This document shows, in pieces, positions 16,715 through 26,272 of a stretch of 64,000 nt of DNA (positions within the stretch are counted from its first letter, which is position 1; each line of letters begins with the position of its first letter). Under the pieces are notes generated by a model. That model worked only from the letters and a program-made list of their open reading frames with translations. It was not told the origin of the DNA and searched no databases. The position numbers and the translations under genes are program-made. The stretch covers positions 558,001 through 622,000 of the forward strand of contig NZ_NSGG01000002.1 in the NCBI RefSeq assembly GCF_002295065.1, given 5' to 3'. This stretch comes from Mesorhizobium sp. WSM3859. Lineage in GTDB: Bacteria > Pseudomonadota > Alphaproteobacteria > Rhizobiales > Rhizobiaceae.

Positions 16715-17644
16715 TCAGCCTTTTCGGCGGCGCATCAAGGCCTCAAGCTCGGCATCGCCGCCTTCCGGAAGCATCAGCCGCACATGGGCATAGAGATCGC
16801 CATGGCCGCCTGCCTTTTCCGGCAGGCCCCTGCCCTTGAGGCGCAGCACCTTGTCCGAACTCGACCATGCCGGGACGTTGACCGCGAGCTTGCCGGTCGG
16901 CGTCTCGACCGCCACCTTGGCGCCGAGCACGGCGTCGGCCAGATCGACGGGCAGATCGACATGCAGGTCGCGCCCCTCGATGCGGTAGCGCGGGTGCCGG
17001 CGGATGTGGATCTTGACCAGCGCGTCGCCCGGCTGGCCGGGTCCCTGCTCGCCCTGCCCCTTGAGGCGGATGGTCTGACCCTCTTCGACATAGGCCGGCA
17101 GCTTGACCGCCATCTTGCGCCCGTCGGGGAACATCGCCGTCACCTTCTCGGCGGTCGCGGCCTCCTCGACGGTGATGTCCAGGGTGACGTTGAGGTCGGC
17201 CGCCTGGGCAGGCTGGCGTCGGTCGCCAGCCCTGCCGCCGCCACGGGCGCTGGAAAAAGCATCGCCGAAGATCTGGCTGAAGATGTCGCTGTTGCCATCG
17301 AACGGATCGCCGCCCGGACGCCCGCTGCGGAATTCGAAATGCGCGCCGCCCGGGCCCTGCTGACGGCGGAAGCCCGCGAACGGGTCGCCGCCGGCCGCAC
17401 CCTCAAAGCCCTGGAATTTCGGCTTGCCGTCGGCGTCGATCTCGCCGCGATCATAGGCGCCGCGCGTCTTCTCGTCGCCGACGATCTCGTAAGCCTGGTT
17501 GGCGGCGGCAAAACGGTCCTTCGCCTTGGGATCATTCGGATTCTGGTCCGGATGATATTTCTTGGCGAGCTTGCGGTAAGCCGATTTTATGTCCTTCGCC
17601 GATGCGTTCTTGGCAACGCCCAGCACCTCATAGGGGTCGCGCAT
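16715..17644 (-). CDS. DnaJ C-terminal-domain co-chaperone without zinc finger (CbpA/class B type)
   Basis: 309 residues from the ATG at 17644 (a TTG 15 bases upstream is an alternative). Residues 1-65 are a J domain with HPD at 31-33, which stimulates DnaK ATPase. A glycine/phenylalanine-rich linker ([16 protein letters not shown]) follows, then two DnaJ C-terminal beta domains; no CxxCxGxG repeats are present, so this is a class B protein like CbpA rather than DnaJ. The client-binding part includes [18 protein letters not shown]. It lies between the lipoprotein gene and fabI on the minus strand. Confidence 0.93.
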   Translation of the reverse strand: MRDPYEVLGVAKNASAKDIKSAYRKLAKKYHPDQNPNDPKAKDRFAAANQAYEIVGDEKTRGAYDRGEIDADGKPKFQGFEGAAGGDPFAGFRRQQGPGGAHFEFRSGRPGGDPFDGNSDIFSQIFGDAFSSARGGGRAGDRRQPAQAADLNVTLDITVEEAATAEKVTAMFPDGRKMAVKLPAYVEEGQTIRLKGQGEQGPGQPGDALVKIHIRRHPRYRIEGRDLHVDLPVDLADAVLGAKVAVETPTGKLAVNVPAWSSSDKVLRLKGRGLPEKAGGHGDLYAHVRLMLPEGGDAELEALMRRRKG

Positions 17645-17757
17645 GCTTCCTGCCTGCAAGAGAGATTGGAATTGTGGTCGCCCCCTATATGCGCTCGCAT
17701 AGGAAGAAATTCCAGTGGCGCAAGGGCAATTGGCCCGTGAAACTCAAAGCGCCCAAA

Positions 17758-18222
17758 TCAAAGCGCCTTGAATTCCTGCATGCGCCAGCCGCCGGCTCCG
17801 GCTAGGCAGAGTTCACCCTTGTAGAGCGCGACGCCGTCGAAGCTCTCGCGCGTGGCGCTGAAACGGCGGCAGGTCAGGCCGCCATCCGTCAGTTCCACCA
17901 GCTCGGTGATGGCGCCGCGCGAGCCGGTGCCTGCATTGGCCCATGGTACCGTCTGGCCGCCAAGCTCCTTGATGTCGGCGGAAGAAACCGCGTTGCCGAT
18001 GGTGGTCTGGTCGGAGTCCTGGTCGGAGACAGCCGGGACGGCTGGCGAGGACTGCGCGCTGGAGGTGACGATCGAGCGGTCGACCTCGGCCTTTTGCAGG
18101 CTGAACCCGCCGGCACCGCAGGCGGCAAGGGGAAGCGCCAACGTCAGCAGCGCAGCCTTGGCACTGGCCGAAGCGATAACGCTCCGTTGCCCGCTGTCAA
18201 AAGCTTGCGCGATACGCGACAA
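17758..18222 (-). CDS. Lipoprotein of the 17-kDa/RT0821 surface-antigen-like group
   Basis: 154 residues if started at the TTG at 18222, which has GGAGGA 9 bases upstream. The same frame is open back to 18435, but that stretch is antisense to pdxH. A basic start and hydrophobic run end in the lipobox LAAC with Cys35, so a lipid-anchored envelope protein is likely. The C-terminal half, [17 protein letters not shown], then [20 protein letters not shown] and GGWRMQEF, matches the pattern of small surface antigens in alphaproteobacteria. It is divergent from pdxH across only 40 bases. Confidence 0.78.
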   Translation of the reverse strand: MSRIAQAFDSGQRSVIASASAKAALLTLALPLAACGAGGFSLQKAEVDRSIVTSSAQSSPAVPAVSDQDSDQTTIGNAVSSADIKELGGQTVPWANAGTGSRGAITELVELTDGGLTCRRFSATRESFDGVALYKGELCLAGAGGWRMQEFKAL

Positions 18223-18262
18223 TCGGCGAACTCCTCCCGCAATGTTAAAAATTTGGAAAACT

Positions 18263-18880
18263 ATGAACGAAACCGAGTTAACAAGCAGTGACTTCACCGA
18301 GGCCGGAGAGCCGTTCCGGCTGTTTGCCGCATGGCTGGAGGACGCGACCAAAAGCGAGCCCAACGATCCCAACGGCGTCGCCCTGGCGACCGTCGACGCC
18401 GACGGCATGCCGGATGTGCGGATGGTGCTGCTCAAGGGGTTCGACGAAAAGGGGTTTGTCTTCTACACGAATTTCGAGAGCGCCAAGGGCCGCGAGATTC
18501 TTGGCAGCATGAAGGCGGCGATGTGCTTCCACTGGAAATCGCTGCGCCGCCAGGTGCGCGTGCGCGGGCCGGTGGAGATCGTCAGCGACGCCGAGGCCGA
18601 CGCCTATTATGTAACCAGGCCGCGCGGCAGCCGCATCGGCGCCTGGGCCTCGAAGCAGTCGCGGCCGCTGGAGAGCCGCTTCGCGCTGGAGAAAGCGGTG
18701 GCCGAATACACGGCGCGCTACGCCATCGGCGAGATTCCGCGGCCAAAACACTGGTCGGGCTTCCGCATCGTGCCGCAGACGATCGAGTTCTGGCACGACA
18801 GGCCGTTCCGGCTGCATGACCGTGTCGTGTTCTCACGCAATGCCGCCGGCGGCTGGGACAAGACCAGGCTGTATCCCTGA
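18263..18880 (+). CDS. pdxH: Pyridoxamine/pyridoxine 5'-phosphate oxidase
   Basis: 205 residues from the ATG at 18263; an in-frame ATG at 18242 would add MLKIWKT but has no ribosome-binding site. Uses FMN and O2 to make pyridoxal 5'-phosphate. Family motifs: [18 protein letters not shown] and [15 protein letters not shown] (FMN phosphate binding), [11 protein letters not shown], and the C-terminal signature [11 protein letters not shown]...W.K.RLYP. Its DXP-derived substrate connects it to dxs in this window. The stop is 12 bases from the converging enoyl-CoA hydratase gene. Confidence 0.96.
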   Translation: MNETELTSSDFTEAGEPFRLFAAWLEDATKSEPNDPNGVALATVDADGMPDVRMVLLKGFDEKGFVFYTNFESAKGREILGSMKAAMCFHWKSLRRQVRVRGPVEIVSDAEADAYYVTRPRGSRIGAWASKQSRPLESRFALEKAVAEYTARYAIGEIPRPKHWSGFRIVPQTIEFWHDRPFRLHDRVVFSRNAAGGWDKTRLYP

Positions 18881-18892
18881 GGGACGACGCGT

Positions 18893-19645
18893 TCAGCTCT
18901 TCTTGCGGGTCATGAAAGCGGTCAGCGCGGCGCGGGTCTCTTCGGATGTGAGCCGCTCGCGGAAATGCTCGGCCTCGACCTTGATGCGGGCGATGAGCGC
19001 CTCGCGCGGCCCGCGCATCAGGTCGCGCGCGATCTTCAGCGCCTGCGGCGGCTTGGCGGCGATGCCGTCGGCGGCGGCCAGCACCGCGCTTTCCAGCGCA
19101 TCCTCGGCAACCACCTCATAGATCAGCCCGGCGGCCTTGGCGCGCTCGGCCGAAAAGCCTTCGCCGAGGCCAAGCAGCGCGAAGGCGCCCTGCCGTCCCA
19201 GCAGCTGCGGCGCGATCAGGCTGGAGCCGGCCTCCGGCACCAGGCCGAGATCGACGAAGGGCGTGCGGAAGAGCGTGCGCGGCGTGGCGAAGGTCAGGTC
19301 GCAATGAAGGTTGAGCGTGGTGCCGATGCCGACGGCGATGCCGTCGACGCCCGACACCATCGGCTTCTCAGACCTCGCCAGCGCCATCAGGAAATCCCAG
19401 ACCTCGTTGCCGCCCTCGCCGCCGGTGGCGATGACCAGGAAATCGGCGAGATCGTTGCCGGCGGAGAAGGCGCCCGGAACGCCGAGGAAAACGTGGACGC
19501 GGACCGCCGGATCGGCATCGCCTTCGGCAAGGGCGGCCGACATTTTTGCGTACATGGCGCGCGTCAGCGCGTTCTTCTTGTCCGGCCTGTTCATCCGGAT
19601 GATCTGCACGGCGCTCTGGCGCTCGACGACGATATGGTCTGTCAC
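18893..19645 (-). CDS. Enoyl-CoA hydratase/isomerase family protein
   Basis: 250 residues with the crotonase fold. The oxyanion-hole segments are GAFSAGNDLADF (about residues 58-69) and GIAVGIGTTL. Asp65 in the first and EAGSSLIAPQLLG in the usual second-acid region are nearer to the isomerase branch than to classical hydratases with two glutamates, so the precise reaction is uncertain. It lies 19 bases downstream of the acyl-CoA dehydrogenase gene on the same strand, so both probably act on the same acyl-CoA. Confidence 0.88.
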   Translation of the reverse strand: MTDHIVVERQSAVQIIRMNRPDKKNALTRAMYAKMSAALAEGDADPAVRVHVFLGVPGAFSAGNDLADFLVIATGGEGGNEVWDFLMALARSEKPMVSGVDGIAVGIGTTLNLHCDLTFATPRTLFRTPFVDLGLVPEAGSSLIAPQLLGRQGAFALLGLGEGFSAERAKAAGLIYEVVAEDALESAVLAAADGIAAKPPQALKIARDLMRGPREALIARIKVEAEHFRERLTSEETRAALTAFMTRKKS

Positions 19646-19664
19646 GATTTTTTCCTTGTGAACG

Positions 19665-21434
19665 TCAGGCCGAAATCAGCGCCTTGCCGGCGACGGCGAG
19701 GCTTTCGGCGCCGTCGATGACGCGCTCCTTCAGCGCGCGGGTCTCGCCAAGCAGGTTTTCGGCAAAGAAGCGGCAAAGCGCGATGCGGTTGCGGTCGGCC
19801 AGCCCGCCCTGCGCCAGATAGGCGCCGCCGGCGGCGAGCGAGATCAGGCGCAGATAGGGCGTCGCGCCGGCCATCGCGGCTTCGGCCTTGCCGTCGGCAA
19901 GCAGTTTTTGCAGGAAGCGCGTCGCCTCGTCGAGATCGGCCAGCGCGCGGTCGAGATTGTCGGCGGTGCGGCCGAAGCCGTCGATGTTGGAGGTGCGAAC
20001 GCCATCGGCGACCGCTTTCAACTCGCCGATATAGGAATGCACATGCTCGCCGCCGCCGAGCGGCAGCTTTCGCGCCACGAGGTCGATCGCCTGGATGCCG
20101 TTGGTGCCTTCATAGATCGGCGCGATGCGAGCGTCGCGATAAAGCGCCGCGGCACCCGTCTCCTCGATGAAGCCCATGCCGCCATGCACCTGGACGCCCA
20201 GCGAGGCGACCTCGACGCCGATATCGGTGGAGAAGGCCTTCGCGAGCGGCGTCAGCAGGCTGGCGCGGTCGTGCCATTTGGCTGCGGCCTCGCCCTCGCC
20301 GACACGCGCGCGGTCGATGGCATGGGCGCAGGCATAGCTGATCGAGCGGGCGATCTGGGTCAGCGCCCGCATGGTGAGCAGATTGCGCTGCACGTCCGGG
20401 TGATGAACGATCGGCGCCATGCCGGAGCCCGCATAGGCGGAAGCCTTGCCCTGGCGGCGCTCATTGGCATAGGCGATCGCCTTCTGCGTCGCGGTCTCGG
20501 CCACCGCCACGCCCTGCATGCCGACAGCAAGGCGGGCGTTGTTCATCATGGTGAACATGCAGGCGAGCCCCTTGTTCTCCTCGCCGATCAGCCAGCCGAC
20601 GGCGCCGGGTTTGGCGCCCTGGAAACCGTCGCCATAGATCATGGTGCAGGTCGGCGAGGCATGGATGCCGAGCTTGTGCTCGAGGCCGGAACAGAAGACG
20701 TCGTTGCGGGCGCCGAGCGAACCGTCGTCGTTGACGAAGAATTTCGGCACCAAAAACAGCGAGATGCCGCGCGTGCCGGCAGGCGCGTCGGGCAGCCGCG
20801 CCAGCACCATGTGCACGATGTTGTCGGTGAAATCATGCTCGCCATAGGTGATGAATATCTTCTGGCCGAAAATGCGGTAAGTGCCGTCGCCGACGGGCTC
20901 GGCGCGGCTGCGCAACGCGGCGAGATCGGAGCCAGCCTGCGGCTCAGTCAGGTTCATCGTGCCCATCCACTCGCCGGAGACGAGCTTTGCGAGATATTTG
21001 GCCTTGAGTTCCTCGGAAGCGTGCTTGTCGAGCGCCTCGACCGCGCCCATGGTCAGCGTCGGGCCAATGCCGAAGGCCATGGCGGCGGAATTCCACATCT
21101 CAAGTGCTGCAACGCCGAGCATGGTCGGCAGGCCCTGACCGCCAAACTCCTCCGGACCGGACAGCGCGTTCCAGCCGCCTTCGATCCAGCGCCGGTAAAG
21201 CTCCTTCCAGCCGGGCGGCGTGGTGACGACCGCATCCTTCAGCACCGCGCCATGCTCGTCGCCGATCTTGTAGAGGGGGGCGACCTCCTCGCTGGCGAAG
21301 CGGCCGGCTTCGGCCAGGATCGCGTCGACAATATCCTCGCCAAGATCGCCGAAAATGCCGGCGTCCAGCGCCGGCTTCAGCCCGGCCACTTGCTTGAGCG
21401 TAAAGGCGATGTCCTCGACCGGCGCGCGATACAT
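19665..21434 (-). CDS. Acyl-CoA dehydrogenase, long (about 590 aa) C-terminal-extended type
   Basis: 589 residues from the ATG at 21434, preceded by GGAGGAG at ideal distance. FAD-dependent alpha,beta-dehydrogenation of an acyl-CoA. Visible motifs are MNLTEPQAGSDLAALRSRA, KIFITYGEHDFTDNIVH, the GLACMFTMMNNARLAVG helix, GGMGFIEETGAAALYRDARI and the C-terminal EGTNGIQAIDLVARKL. Length and the extra C-terminal helical domain place it in the FadE/DmdC-like group rather than with 380-residue short-chain enzymes. Substrate is unknown. A 196-base gap beyond 21434 holds nothing recognisable apart from a weak R1-like trace. Confidence 0.93.
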   Translation of the reverse strand: MYRAPVEDIAFTLKQVAGLKPALDAGIFGDLGEDIVDAILAEAGRFASEEVAPLYKIGDEHGAVLKDAVVTTPPGWKELYRRWIEGGWNALSGPEEFGGQGLPTMLGVAALEMWNSAAMAFGIGPTLTMGAVEALDKHASEELKAKYLAKLVSGEWMGTMNLTEPQAGSDLAALRSRAEPVGDGTYRIFGQKIFITYGEHDFTDNIVHMVLARLPDAPAGTRGISLFLVPKFFVNDDGSLGARNDVFCSGLEHKLGIHASPTCTMIYGDGFQGAKPGAVGWLIGEENKGLACMFTMMNNARLAVGMQGVAVAETATQKAIAYANERRQGKASAYAGSGMAPIVHHPDVQRNLLTMRALTQIARSISYACAHAIDRARVGEGEAAAKWHDRASLLTPLAKAFSTDIGVEVASLGVQVHGGMGFIEETGAAALYRDARIAPIYEGTNGIQAIDLVARKLPLGGGEHVHSYIGELKAVADGVRTSNIDGFGRTADNLDRALADLDEATRFLQKLLADGKAEAAMAGATPYLRLISLAAGGAYLAQGGLADRNRIALCRFFAENLLGETRALKERVIDGAESLAVAGKALISA

Positions 21435-21630
21435 GTCTGCTCCTCCTCCGTCCCGGCCAATCGTAGTGCATGGCCGACGCGAAACCATGCGTCGATTTCG
21501 CGCCTTCTTTTTACGTAAACGTCAAACTTTGTCACGCGGATTTTGCATGGACGCCGTCATCCGCGGCGGAGCAGGACCCGGCGCCCAATCCATTCGAGGT
21601 CTCGTCACTGTTCAGTCGCTGACCGGTCCC

Positions 21631-23238
21631 TCAGCATATGCTGCGGCCTACCCCCTGCAGCGCCAGGAAGGCTTCGTAACGCTTGTCGTGCCAAGCGCGG
21701 ATGTCGCCCGACGCAGGTGTAAAAACGTCGCCAAGCCGGGACATGGCAGGCATGGCGCTCGAAAGGTCAGGGTAATGCCCGGCCGCGACGGCACCGAGCA
21801 TCGCGGCGCCCAGCAGCACCGGCTCCGGCGACTGCGAGGCGGCGACCGGCAGGCCGGCGGCGTCGGCGAGCAGCTGGCGCACCAGCAGCGACTGCCCGGC
21901 GCCGCCGCTGATGACGATGGTGTCGACGGCAAGGCCGGACGACGCCATCGCCGCCACGATCTGGCGCACGCCGTAGCCCAGACCGCAAAGCCCGGCCACG
22001 TAGAGGCCGACGAGACTTTCGACGGAACGGTCGGTGGCGAGCCCCGCAATCAGGCCGCGCGCGCCCGGATCGGCCAAGGGGGAGCGGTTACCGAGGAATT
22101 CGGGCACGACATGGATGCTTCCCGCGAGCTTGGCGGCCGCCGACAGGTCGGGCGAAGCCGCCGCGGCGGCCGCGGCCAGCCAGTCGACCAGCGATTTGCC
22201 TTCCGCCACGGCGCGCGCGGCAGCCTCGGCTTGCGCCGGGTGAAAATGCACCAGGAGATCGATGGCCGCGCCGGCGGCCGACTGGCCGCCCTCGCTCAGC
22301 CAGAACCCGGGCACCATGGCGGAGTAATAGGGTCCCCACACTCCCGGAACGAAGGCCGGCGCTTCGCTGCTTGCCATGGTGCAGGCCGAGGTACCCAGAA
22401 CATAGGCCATGCGCGAGGCGATGGTGCCGGCATCGCCGGCAGCACCCACCGTGCCGACACCGCCGGCATGGGCATCGATCAGCCCGGCGGCGACGACCGT
22501 GCCCGCGACCAGCCCCAACTCGGCCGCGGCCTTCTCCGTCAGGCCGGCGCCCACCGCCATGCCTGGGTCGACCACTTCGGTGCCGATACGGGCAAATCTC
22601 TCATCCGCAAGCTCGCCGAGCCCTACGGAATGAAAATAGCTGTCGTCCCAGCGCCGCTCATGGCCGAGATAGGTCCATTTGCAGGAAAGCGTGCAGACCG
22701 AGCGGGCAAGGCTGCCGGTGGCGCGCCAAGTCAGGTAGTCGGCAAGGTCGAAAAAATGCCGCGCTTTGGCAAAAGTCGCGGGCAGGTTTTCCTTCAGCCA
22801 CAAAAGCTTTGGCGTTTCCATCTCCGGCGAGATGACGCCTCCGACATAGTCGAGGACAGGATGGTGGCCGGCATTGATGCGTCTGGTCTGGTCGAGGGCG
22901 CGATGGTCCATCCAGACGATGATGTTTCTGTCGCTGTCTCCGGAACGGCCCACGGGCAGCGGCTCGCCATCGTCGCCGACCACCACCAGGGAACAGGTAG
23001 CGTCGAAGCCAATACCGCCGATCTCCCGGGGATCGACGCCCGCCTTCGCGACCGCCTCGTGCACGCTGGCGCATACCGCCTGCCAGATGTCGCGGCTGGA
23101 CTGCTCGGCGATCTCGCCAGGCTCGACGAAGAGCGCGATGTCGCGCTTGGCCGAAGCGAGCAACTCGCCGCGCTCGTCGAAGACGCCGGCGCGCGCGCTG
23201 CCGGTGCCTACATCGATGCCGAGGAAGTGGGAAGGCAT
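21631..23238 (-). CDS. FGGY family pentulose kinase, probable D-ribulokinase
   Basis: 535 residues. The N-terminal FGGY domain opens GIDVGTGSARAGVFDERG (phosphate loop) and contains WMDHRA; the C-terminal domain has GGAGQSLLVRQLLADAAG and PVLLGAAMLGA for nucleotide binding. WGPYYSAMVPGFWLSEGGQS is typical of the ribulokinase-like subgroup. It follows the ribitol 2-dehydrogenase gene across a heptanucleotide array. The joint route would be ribitol to D-ribulose to D-ribulose 5-phosphate. Other pentuloses (L-ribulose, D-xylulose) cannot be excluded from sequence alone. GAGG lies 7 bases before the ATG at 23238. Confidence 0.88.
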   Translation of the reverse strand: MPSHFLGIDVGTGSARAGVFDERGELLASAKRDIALFVEPGEIAEQSSRDIWQAVCASVHEAVAKAGVDPREIGGIGFDATCSLVVVGDDGEPLPVGRSGDSDRNIIVWMDHRALDQTRRINAGHHPVLDYVGGVISPEMETPKLLWLKENLPATFAKARHFFDLADYLTWRATGSLARSVCTLSCKWTYLGHERRWDDSYFHSVGLGELADERFARIGTEVVDPGMAVGAGLTEKAAAELGLVAGTVVAAGLIDAHAGGVGTVGAAGDAGTIASRMAYVLGTSACTMASSEAPAFVPGVWGPYYSAMVPGFWLSEGGQSAAGAAIDLLVHFHPAQAEAAARAVAEGKSLVDWLAAAAAAASPDLSAAAKLAGSIHVVPEFLGNRSPLADPGARGLIAGLATDRSVESLVGLYVAGLCGLGYGVRQIVAAMASSGLAVDTIVISGGAGQSLLVRQLLADAAGLPVAASQSPEPVLLGAAMLGAVAAGHYPDLSSAMPAMSRLGDVFTPASGDIRAWHDKRYEAFLALQGVGRSIC

Positions 23239-23252
23239 TGGGGAACCTCGGG

Positions 23253-23376
23253 GTGAATGGTGAAGTGGTGAATAGTGAATAGCGAATGGTGAATGGTGAA
23301 TGGTGAATGGTTAGTAGTGAGTAGTGAGTAGTGAGTGGATAACTTCCTATTCACTATTCACTATTCACCATTCACT
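23253..23376. repeat. Heptanucleotide foldback array at the dehydrogenase stop codon
   Basis: From 23253 to 23338 the sequence is almost entirely 7-base units: GTGAATA and GTGAATG, then GTGAGTA/GTGAGTG. The right arm 23347-23376 has four inverse units (TATTCAC and CATTCAC). The two arms can form a long hairpin with an 8-base spacer. The right arm begins at the stop codon of the ribitol dehydrogenase gene (23375-23377). It lies between two codirectional genes, as does the array at 12987-13076. Confidence 0.9.
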
Positions 23377-24103
23377 AAAGATCATTGCTCTGCGGCAGGA
23401 TCACCAGATCCCGGATGGTGATGTTTCTCGGCCGCGTCAGCATGAACAGGACGGCTTCCGCGACCTCGGTCGGCTGCATCAGCCCGCCGGCCGCCAGTTC
23501 GTCCTCGAGCTTCTGCTTCGGCCAATCGCTGATCAGCGCCGTCACCACCGGGCCGGGCGCCACAGCGCCGACGCGCAGACCGTGCTTGGCGACCTGACGG
23601 CGCAGCGTGTGGACGAAGGCCTGGATGGCGTGCTTGGAGGCCGTGTAGACCGGCTCCCAGACGACGGGCACCAGCCCGGCGATCGAGCTGGTGACGATGA
23701 TGTCGCCGGTCTTGCGTCCGACCATGTGCGGCAGCACCGCATGCACCGAACGGAACACCGAGTTGATGTTGAGATTCAGCATGCGGTCCCAGGCATCCGG
23801 ATCACCGTTGAGGATCTCGCCGCCGACATAGGAGCCGGCATTGGCGTGGAAGATGTCGAGCTGGCCGGCCTTGTCGAGGATGCCGGGCAGCATGGTCGCC
23901 ACGCTGGCGGGGGTGGTGAGGTCGATCACCAGCGGGATCGCGCCGTCGCCGAGCTCGGCGACGACCTCCTTCAGCCGGTCCTCGGCGCGGTCGACCAGCA
24001 CGACGCGGGCGCCGGCGGCAAGCATCGCCCTGGCGCATTCGAGGCCGATGCCCGATGCCGCGCCGGTGACCGCGGCGACTTTTCCCGAAAGATCTTGAGC
24101 CAT
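23375..24103 (-). CDS. rbtD: Ribitol 2-dehydrogenase (SDR family)
   Basis: 242 residues of a classical short-chain dehydrogenase: TGAASGIG (13-20) binds NAD, HANAG (86-90), catalytic Ser139/140, Tyr153 and Lys157 (YTASK). Large stretches such as [41 protein letters not shown] and [10 protein letters not shown] are what I recall of Klebsiella/Rhodobacter-type ribitol 2-dehydrogenases, giving more than a generic SDR call. It oxidises ribitol to D-ribulose. It sits 24 bases after the ABC permease gene and before the pentulose kinase in the same operon. Confidence 0.88.
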   Translation of the reverse strand: MAQDLSGKVAAVTGAASGIGLECARAMLAAGARVVLVDRAEDRLKEVVAELGDGAIPLVIDLTTPASVATMLPGILDKAGQLDIFHANAGSYVGGEILNGDPDAWDRMLNLNINSVFRSVHAVLPHMVGRKTGDIIVTSSIAGLVPVVWEPVYTASKHAIQAFVHTLRRQVAKHGLRVGAVAPGPVVTALISDWPKQKLEDELAAGGLMQPTEVAEAVLFMLTRPRNITIRDLVILPQSNDL

Positions 24104-24127
24104 GTGTACCCTTCTCGTTTGAACGGA

Positions 24128-25378
24128 TCAGGCGCGGCCGTGCGAGGCACGGGAACGGCGCGCGAGGGAGTCGACGATCACGGCGATGGCCAGAACGGCA
24201 CCGGTGATCATGTATCGAAGCGACGAGGACAGATCGAGCAGCGTCAGCCCGCTGGCGATCGACTGGATGACGATGATGCCGAGCAGCGCGGAATAGGCGC
24301 TGCCGCGGCCGCCGAACAGGCTGGTGCCGCCGATGACCGCGGCCGCGATGGCGTTCAAATTGACGTCGCCGGTGCCGGCCTGCTGGCTGGCGGAAGCGAG
24401 CCTGGCGGCTGCAAGCACGCCGCCCAGCGCGGCGAAGAGCGAGCACAGCGCGAAGGCGCTGAGATAGATGGCGCGCACCTTGATGCCGGCACGCCGTGCC
24501 GCCTCGCGGTTGCCGCCGACGGCGGTCATCGAGCGCCCCCATTTGGTCCGGGTCAGCGCATAGTTCATAGCTACGACTAGGCCAACGAAGAGGCCGAACA
24601 TCCACGGGATGCCGCGTGACTGGTTGAGGTAGGCGACGATCAGCTCGAGGCCGATGGTTATGACGGCGACGCGCAGGACGAGCCCGGCCACGGACGGGGT
24701 CGACAGATTGGCCGCGCGGCGGCGCGCGAAGGTGCGAAGCCCGCTGACCAGCATCGCCAAACCCGGGATCGCGGCAAGCGTGTGCGAGACCCATTTCGGC
24801 ATCACCATCAGCTGGCCGAAATCCACCAGGGCCGAGCCATAGGGCAGGTTGATCGAGCCGGTGGAGCCGAGGATGTAGAGCTGCATGCCCAGCACCGCGA
24901 GCAGGCCGGCCAGCGTCGAAACGAAGCTCGGCATGCCGAGGCGGTTGAACAGCAAGGCATAGAGCGAGCCGATCAGGGCGCCGAAGGCCAGCGCGGCCAG
25001 GATCGCCAGCGCGACCGGCCAGCCCTGGTTGACCCACAGCGTGCCGACCATCGCAGAGGCGAAGCCGCTGATCGAGCCGACCGAGAGGTCGATCTCGCCG
25101 ACCATCAGCACGCAGACGATGCCGAGCGCGATGACGCCGACCGTCGAGCAATCGAACAGGAGATTGACCAGATTGCTGCTCGAAACGAAGACCGGGTTGA
25201 GGCTGGTGAAGACCGTCCAGATCACCACGAGGCCGACGATGACCGGCAGCGAGCCGAGATCGCCGCTGCGTACGCGATCGAGGAAGGCGCGAACCGCGCC
25301 GCCGATGCCTGCCTCATGCTTCACGCGCGCATCGGCGCGATCGAGCGCCAGGGGAGCCGAATTGCCTTGCTCCGTCAT
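24128..25378 (-). CDS. Sugar ABC transporter permease (CUT2/RbsC-XylH type)
   Basis: 416 residues with about ten hydrophobic segments, longer than RbsC (about 320) and nearer XylH. The family signatures VGEIDLSVGSISGF and the coupling loop GGNREAARRAGIKVRAIY are present, along with GGTSLFGGRGSAYSALLG. It forms the membrane channel of the pentitol transporter encoded by the next two genes upstream. Its start overlaps the ATPase stop by 4 bases (ATGA), so the two are coupled. The substrate is inferred from the downstream ribitol dehydrogenase and kinase. Confidence 0.92.
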   Translation of the reverse strand: MTEQGNSAPLALDRADARVKHEAGIGGAVRAFLDRVRSGDLGSLPVIVGLVVIWTVFTSLNPVFVSSSNLVNLLFDCSTVGVIALGIVCVLMVGEIDLSVGSISGFASAMVGTLWVNQGWPVALAILAALAFGALIGSLYALLFNRLGMPSFVSTLAGLLAVLGMQLYILGSTGSINLPYGSALVDFGQLMVMPKWVSHTLAAIPGLAMLVSGLRTFARRRAANLSTPSVAGLVLRVAVITIGLELIVAYLNQSRGIPWMFGLFVGLVVAMNYALTRTKWGRSMTAVGGNREAARRAGIKVRAIYLSAFALCSLFAALGGVLAAARLASASQQAGTGDVNLNAIAAAVIGGTSLFGGRGSAYSALLGIIVIQSIASGLTLLDLSSSLRYMITGAVLAIAVIVDSLARRSRASHGRA

Positions 25379-26205
25379 GGACGCTGCTCCCCCGCCTGTG
25401 CGCTGTGATCGCGTTCTGCCCGCAGCCGCTCGGCGCGGCGCGACACCGCGTTGTTGGACGCGCCGGTGATGGCGCTCACCAGGTCCTGGTTCGAGGCATC
25501 CGGCTCGAAGACGCCGTTGTTGCGCCCGAGCCTCAGCACCACGATGCGGTCGGCGACGGCGCGGACATCCTCCATGTTGTGGCTGATCATGACGACGCCG
25601 AGGCCGCGGGCGCGGACGCGGTCGATCAAGTTGAGCACTTCCGCCGTCTGCGCGACGCCAAGCGCGGCGGTCGGCTCATCGAGCAGGATGAGCTTCGGCT
25701 CGAGCAGCAGCGAGCGTGCGATCGCGACCGTCTGGCGCTGGCCGCCGGACAGCGAGGCGACCGCCTCGCGCACGCTCGGAATGCGCGCCGACAATTCGTT
25801 GAGCAGCGTCCAGGCGCGCATCTCCATCGCCACCTCGTCCAGCCGAAGCGGGCTGAGCTCGTTGCCGAGGAAAATGTTGGCGACGACATCGAGGTTCTCG
25901 CAAAGCGCGAGGTCCTGGAACACCGTGGCGATGCCGAGCGTCAGAGCCGCGCGCGGGTCGGGCAGCGTGACCGGCCGGCCGCGGAAATTGATCGTTCCCG
26001 AGCTCGGCTGATGCACGCCGGCCAGAATCTTGACCAGCGTCGACTTGCCGGCGCCGTTGTCGCCGACCAGGGCGACGACCTCGCCTGCATGGACGTCGAA
26101 GTCGATATCGGTCAGCGCCGAGACGGCGCCGAAATTCTTGGATATGCCGCGCAGGCTGAGCACCAGCTCGCCGACGGATGCCGACCCTTCAGGACTTTCG
26201 CTCAT
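25375..26205 (-). CDS. Sugar ABC transporter ATPase, single-domain CUT2 type
   Basis: 276 residues from the ATG at 26205 (GAGAGG 6 bases upstream). One complete nucleotide-binding domain: Walker A GDNGAGKS at 48-55, signature LSGGQRQ, Walker B LILLDEPTAAL, and the switch histidine in ISHNM. Most CUT2 ATPases such as RbsA carry two domains; this single-domain form resembles FrcA of fructose importers and must act as a homodimer. It overlaps the permease start by 4 bases. The tail past residue 230 is Ala/Arg-rich. Confidence 0.92.
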   Translation of the reverse strand: MSESPEGSASVGELVLSLRGISKNFGAVSALTDIDFDVHAGEVVALVGDNGAGKSTLVKILAGVHQPSSGTINFRGRPVTLPDPRAALTLGIATVFQDLALCENLDVVANIFLGNELSPLRLDEVAMEMRAWTLLNELSARIPSVREAVASLSGGQRQTVAIARSLLLEPKLILLDEPTAALGVAQTAEVLNLIDRVRARGLGVVMISHNMEDVRAVADRIVVLRLGRNNGVFEPDASNQDLVSAITGASNNAVSRRAERLRAERDHSAQAGEQRP

Positions 26206-26272
26206 GCGCCGCCTCTCTTGACAGTCGTTGCCTGGACATCCGGCCGCCCATGGGCGGCCGGATGCCACTTGA

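Noticed and set aside
15842-17740. A 632-codon plus-strand open frame across fabI and the DnaJ-like gene
   Set aside because: It is antisense to two genes with complete catalytic motifs; its sequence is low in family signal and rich in Arg/Ala/Gly.
21548-21600. Further R1 copy upstream of the acyl-CoA dehydrogenase
   Set aside because: Only a short CGTCATCCGCGGCGGAGCA-like match without a second arm; could be chance in GC-rich sequence.
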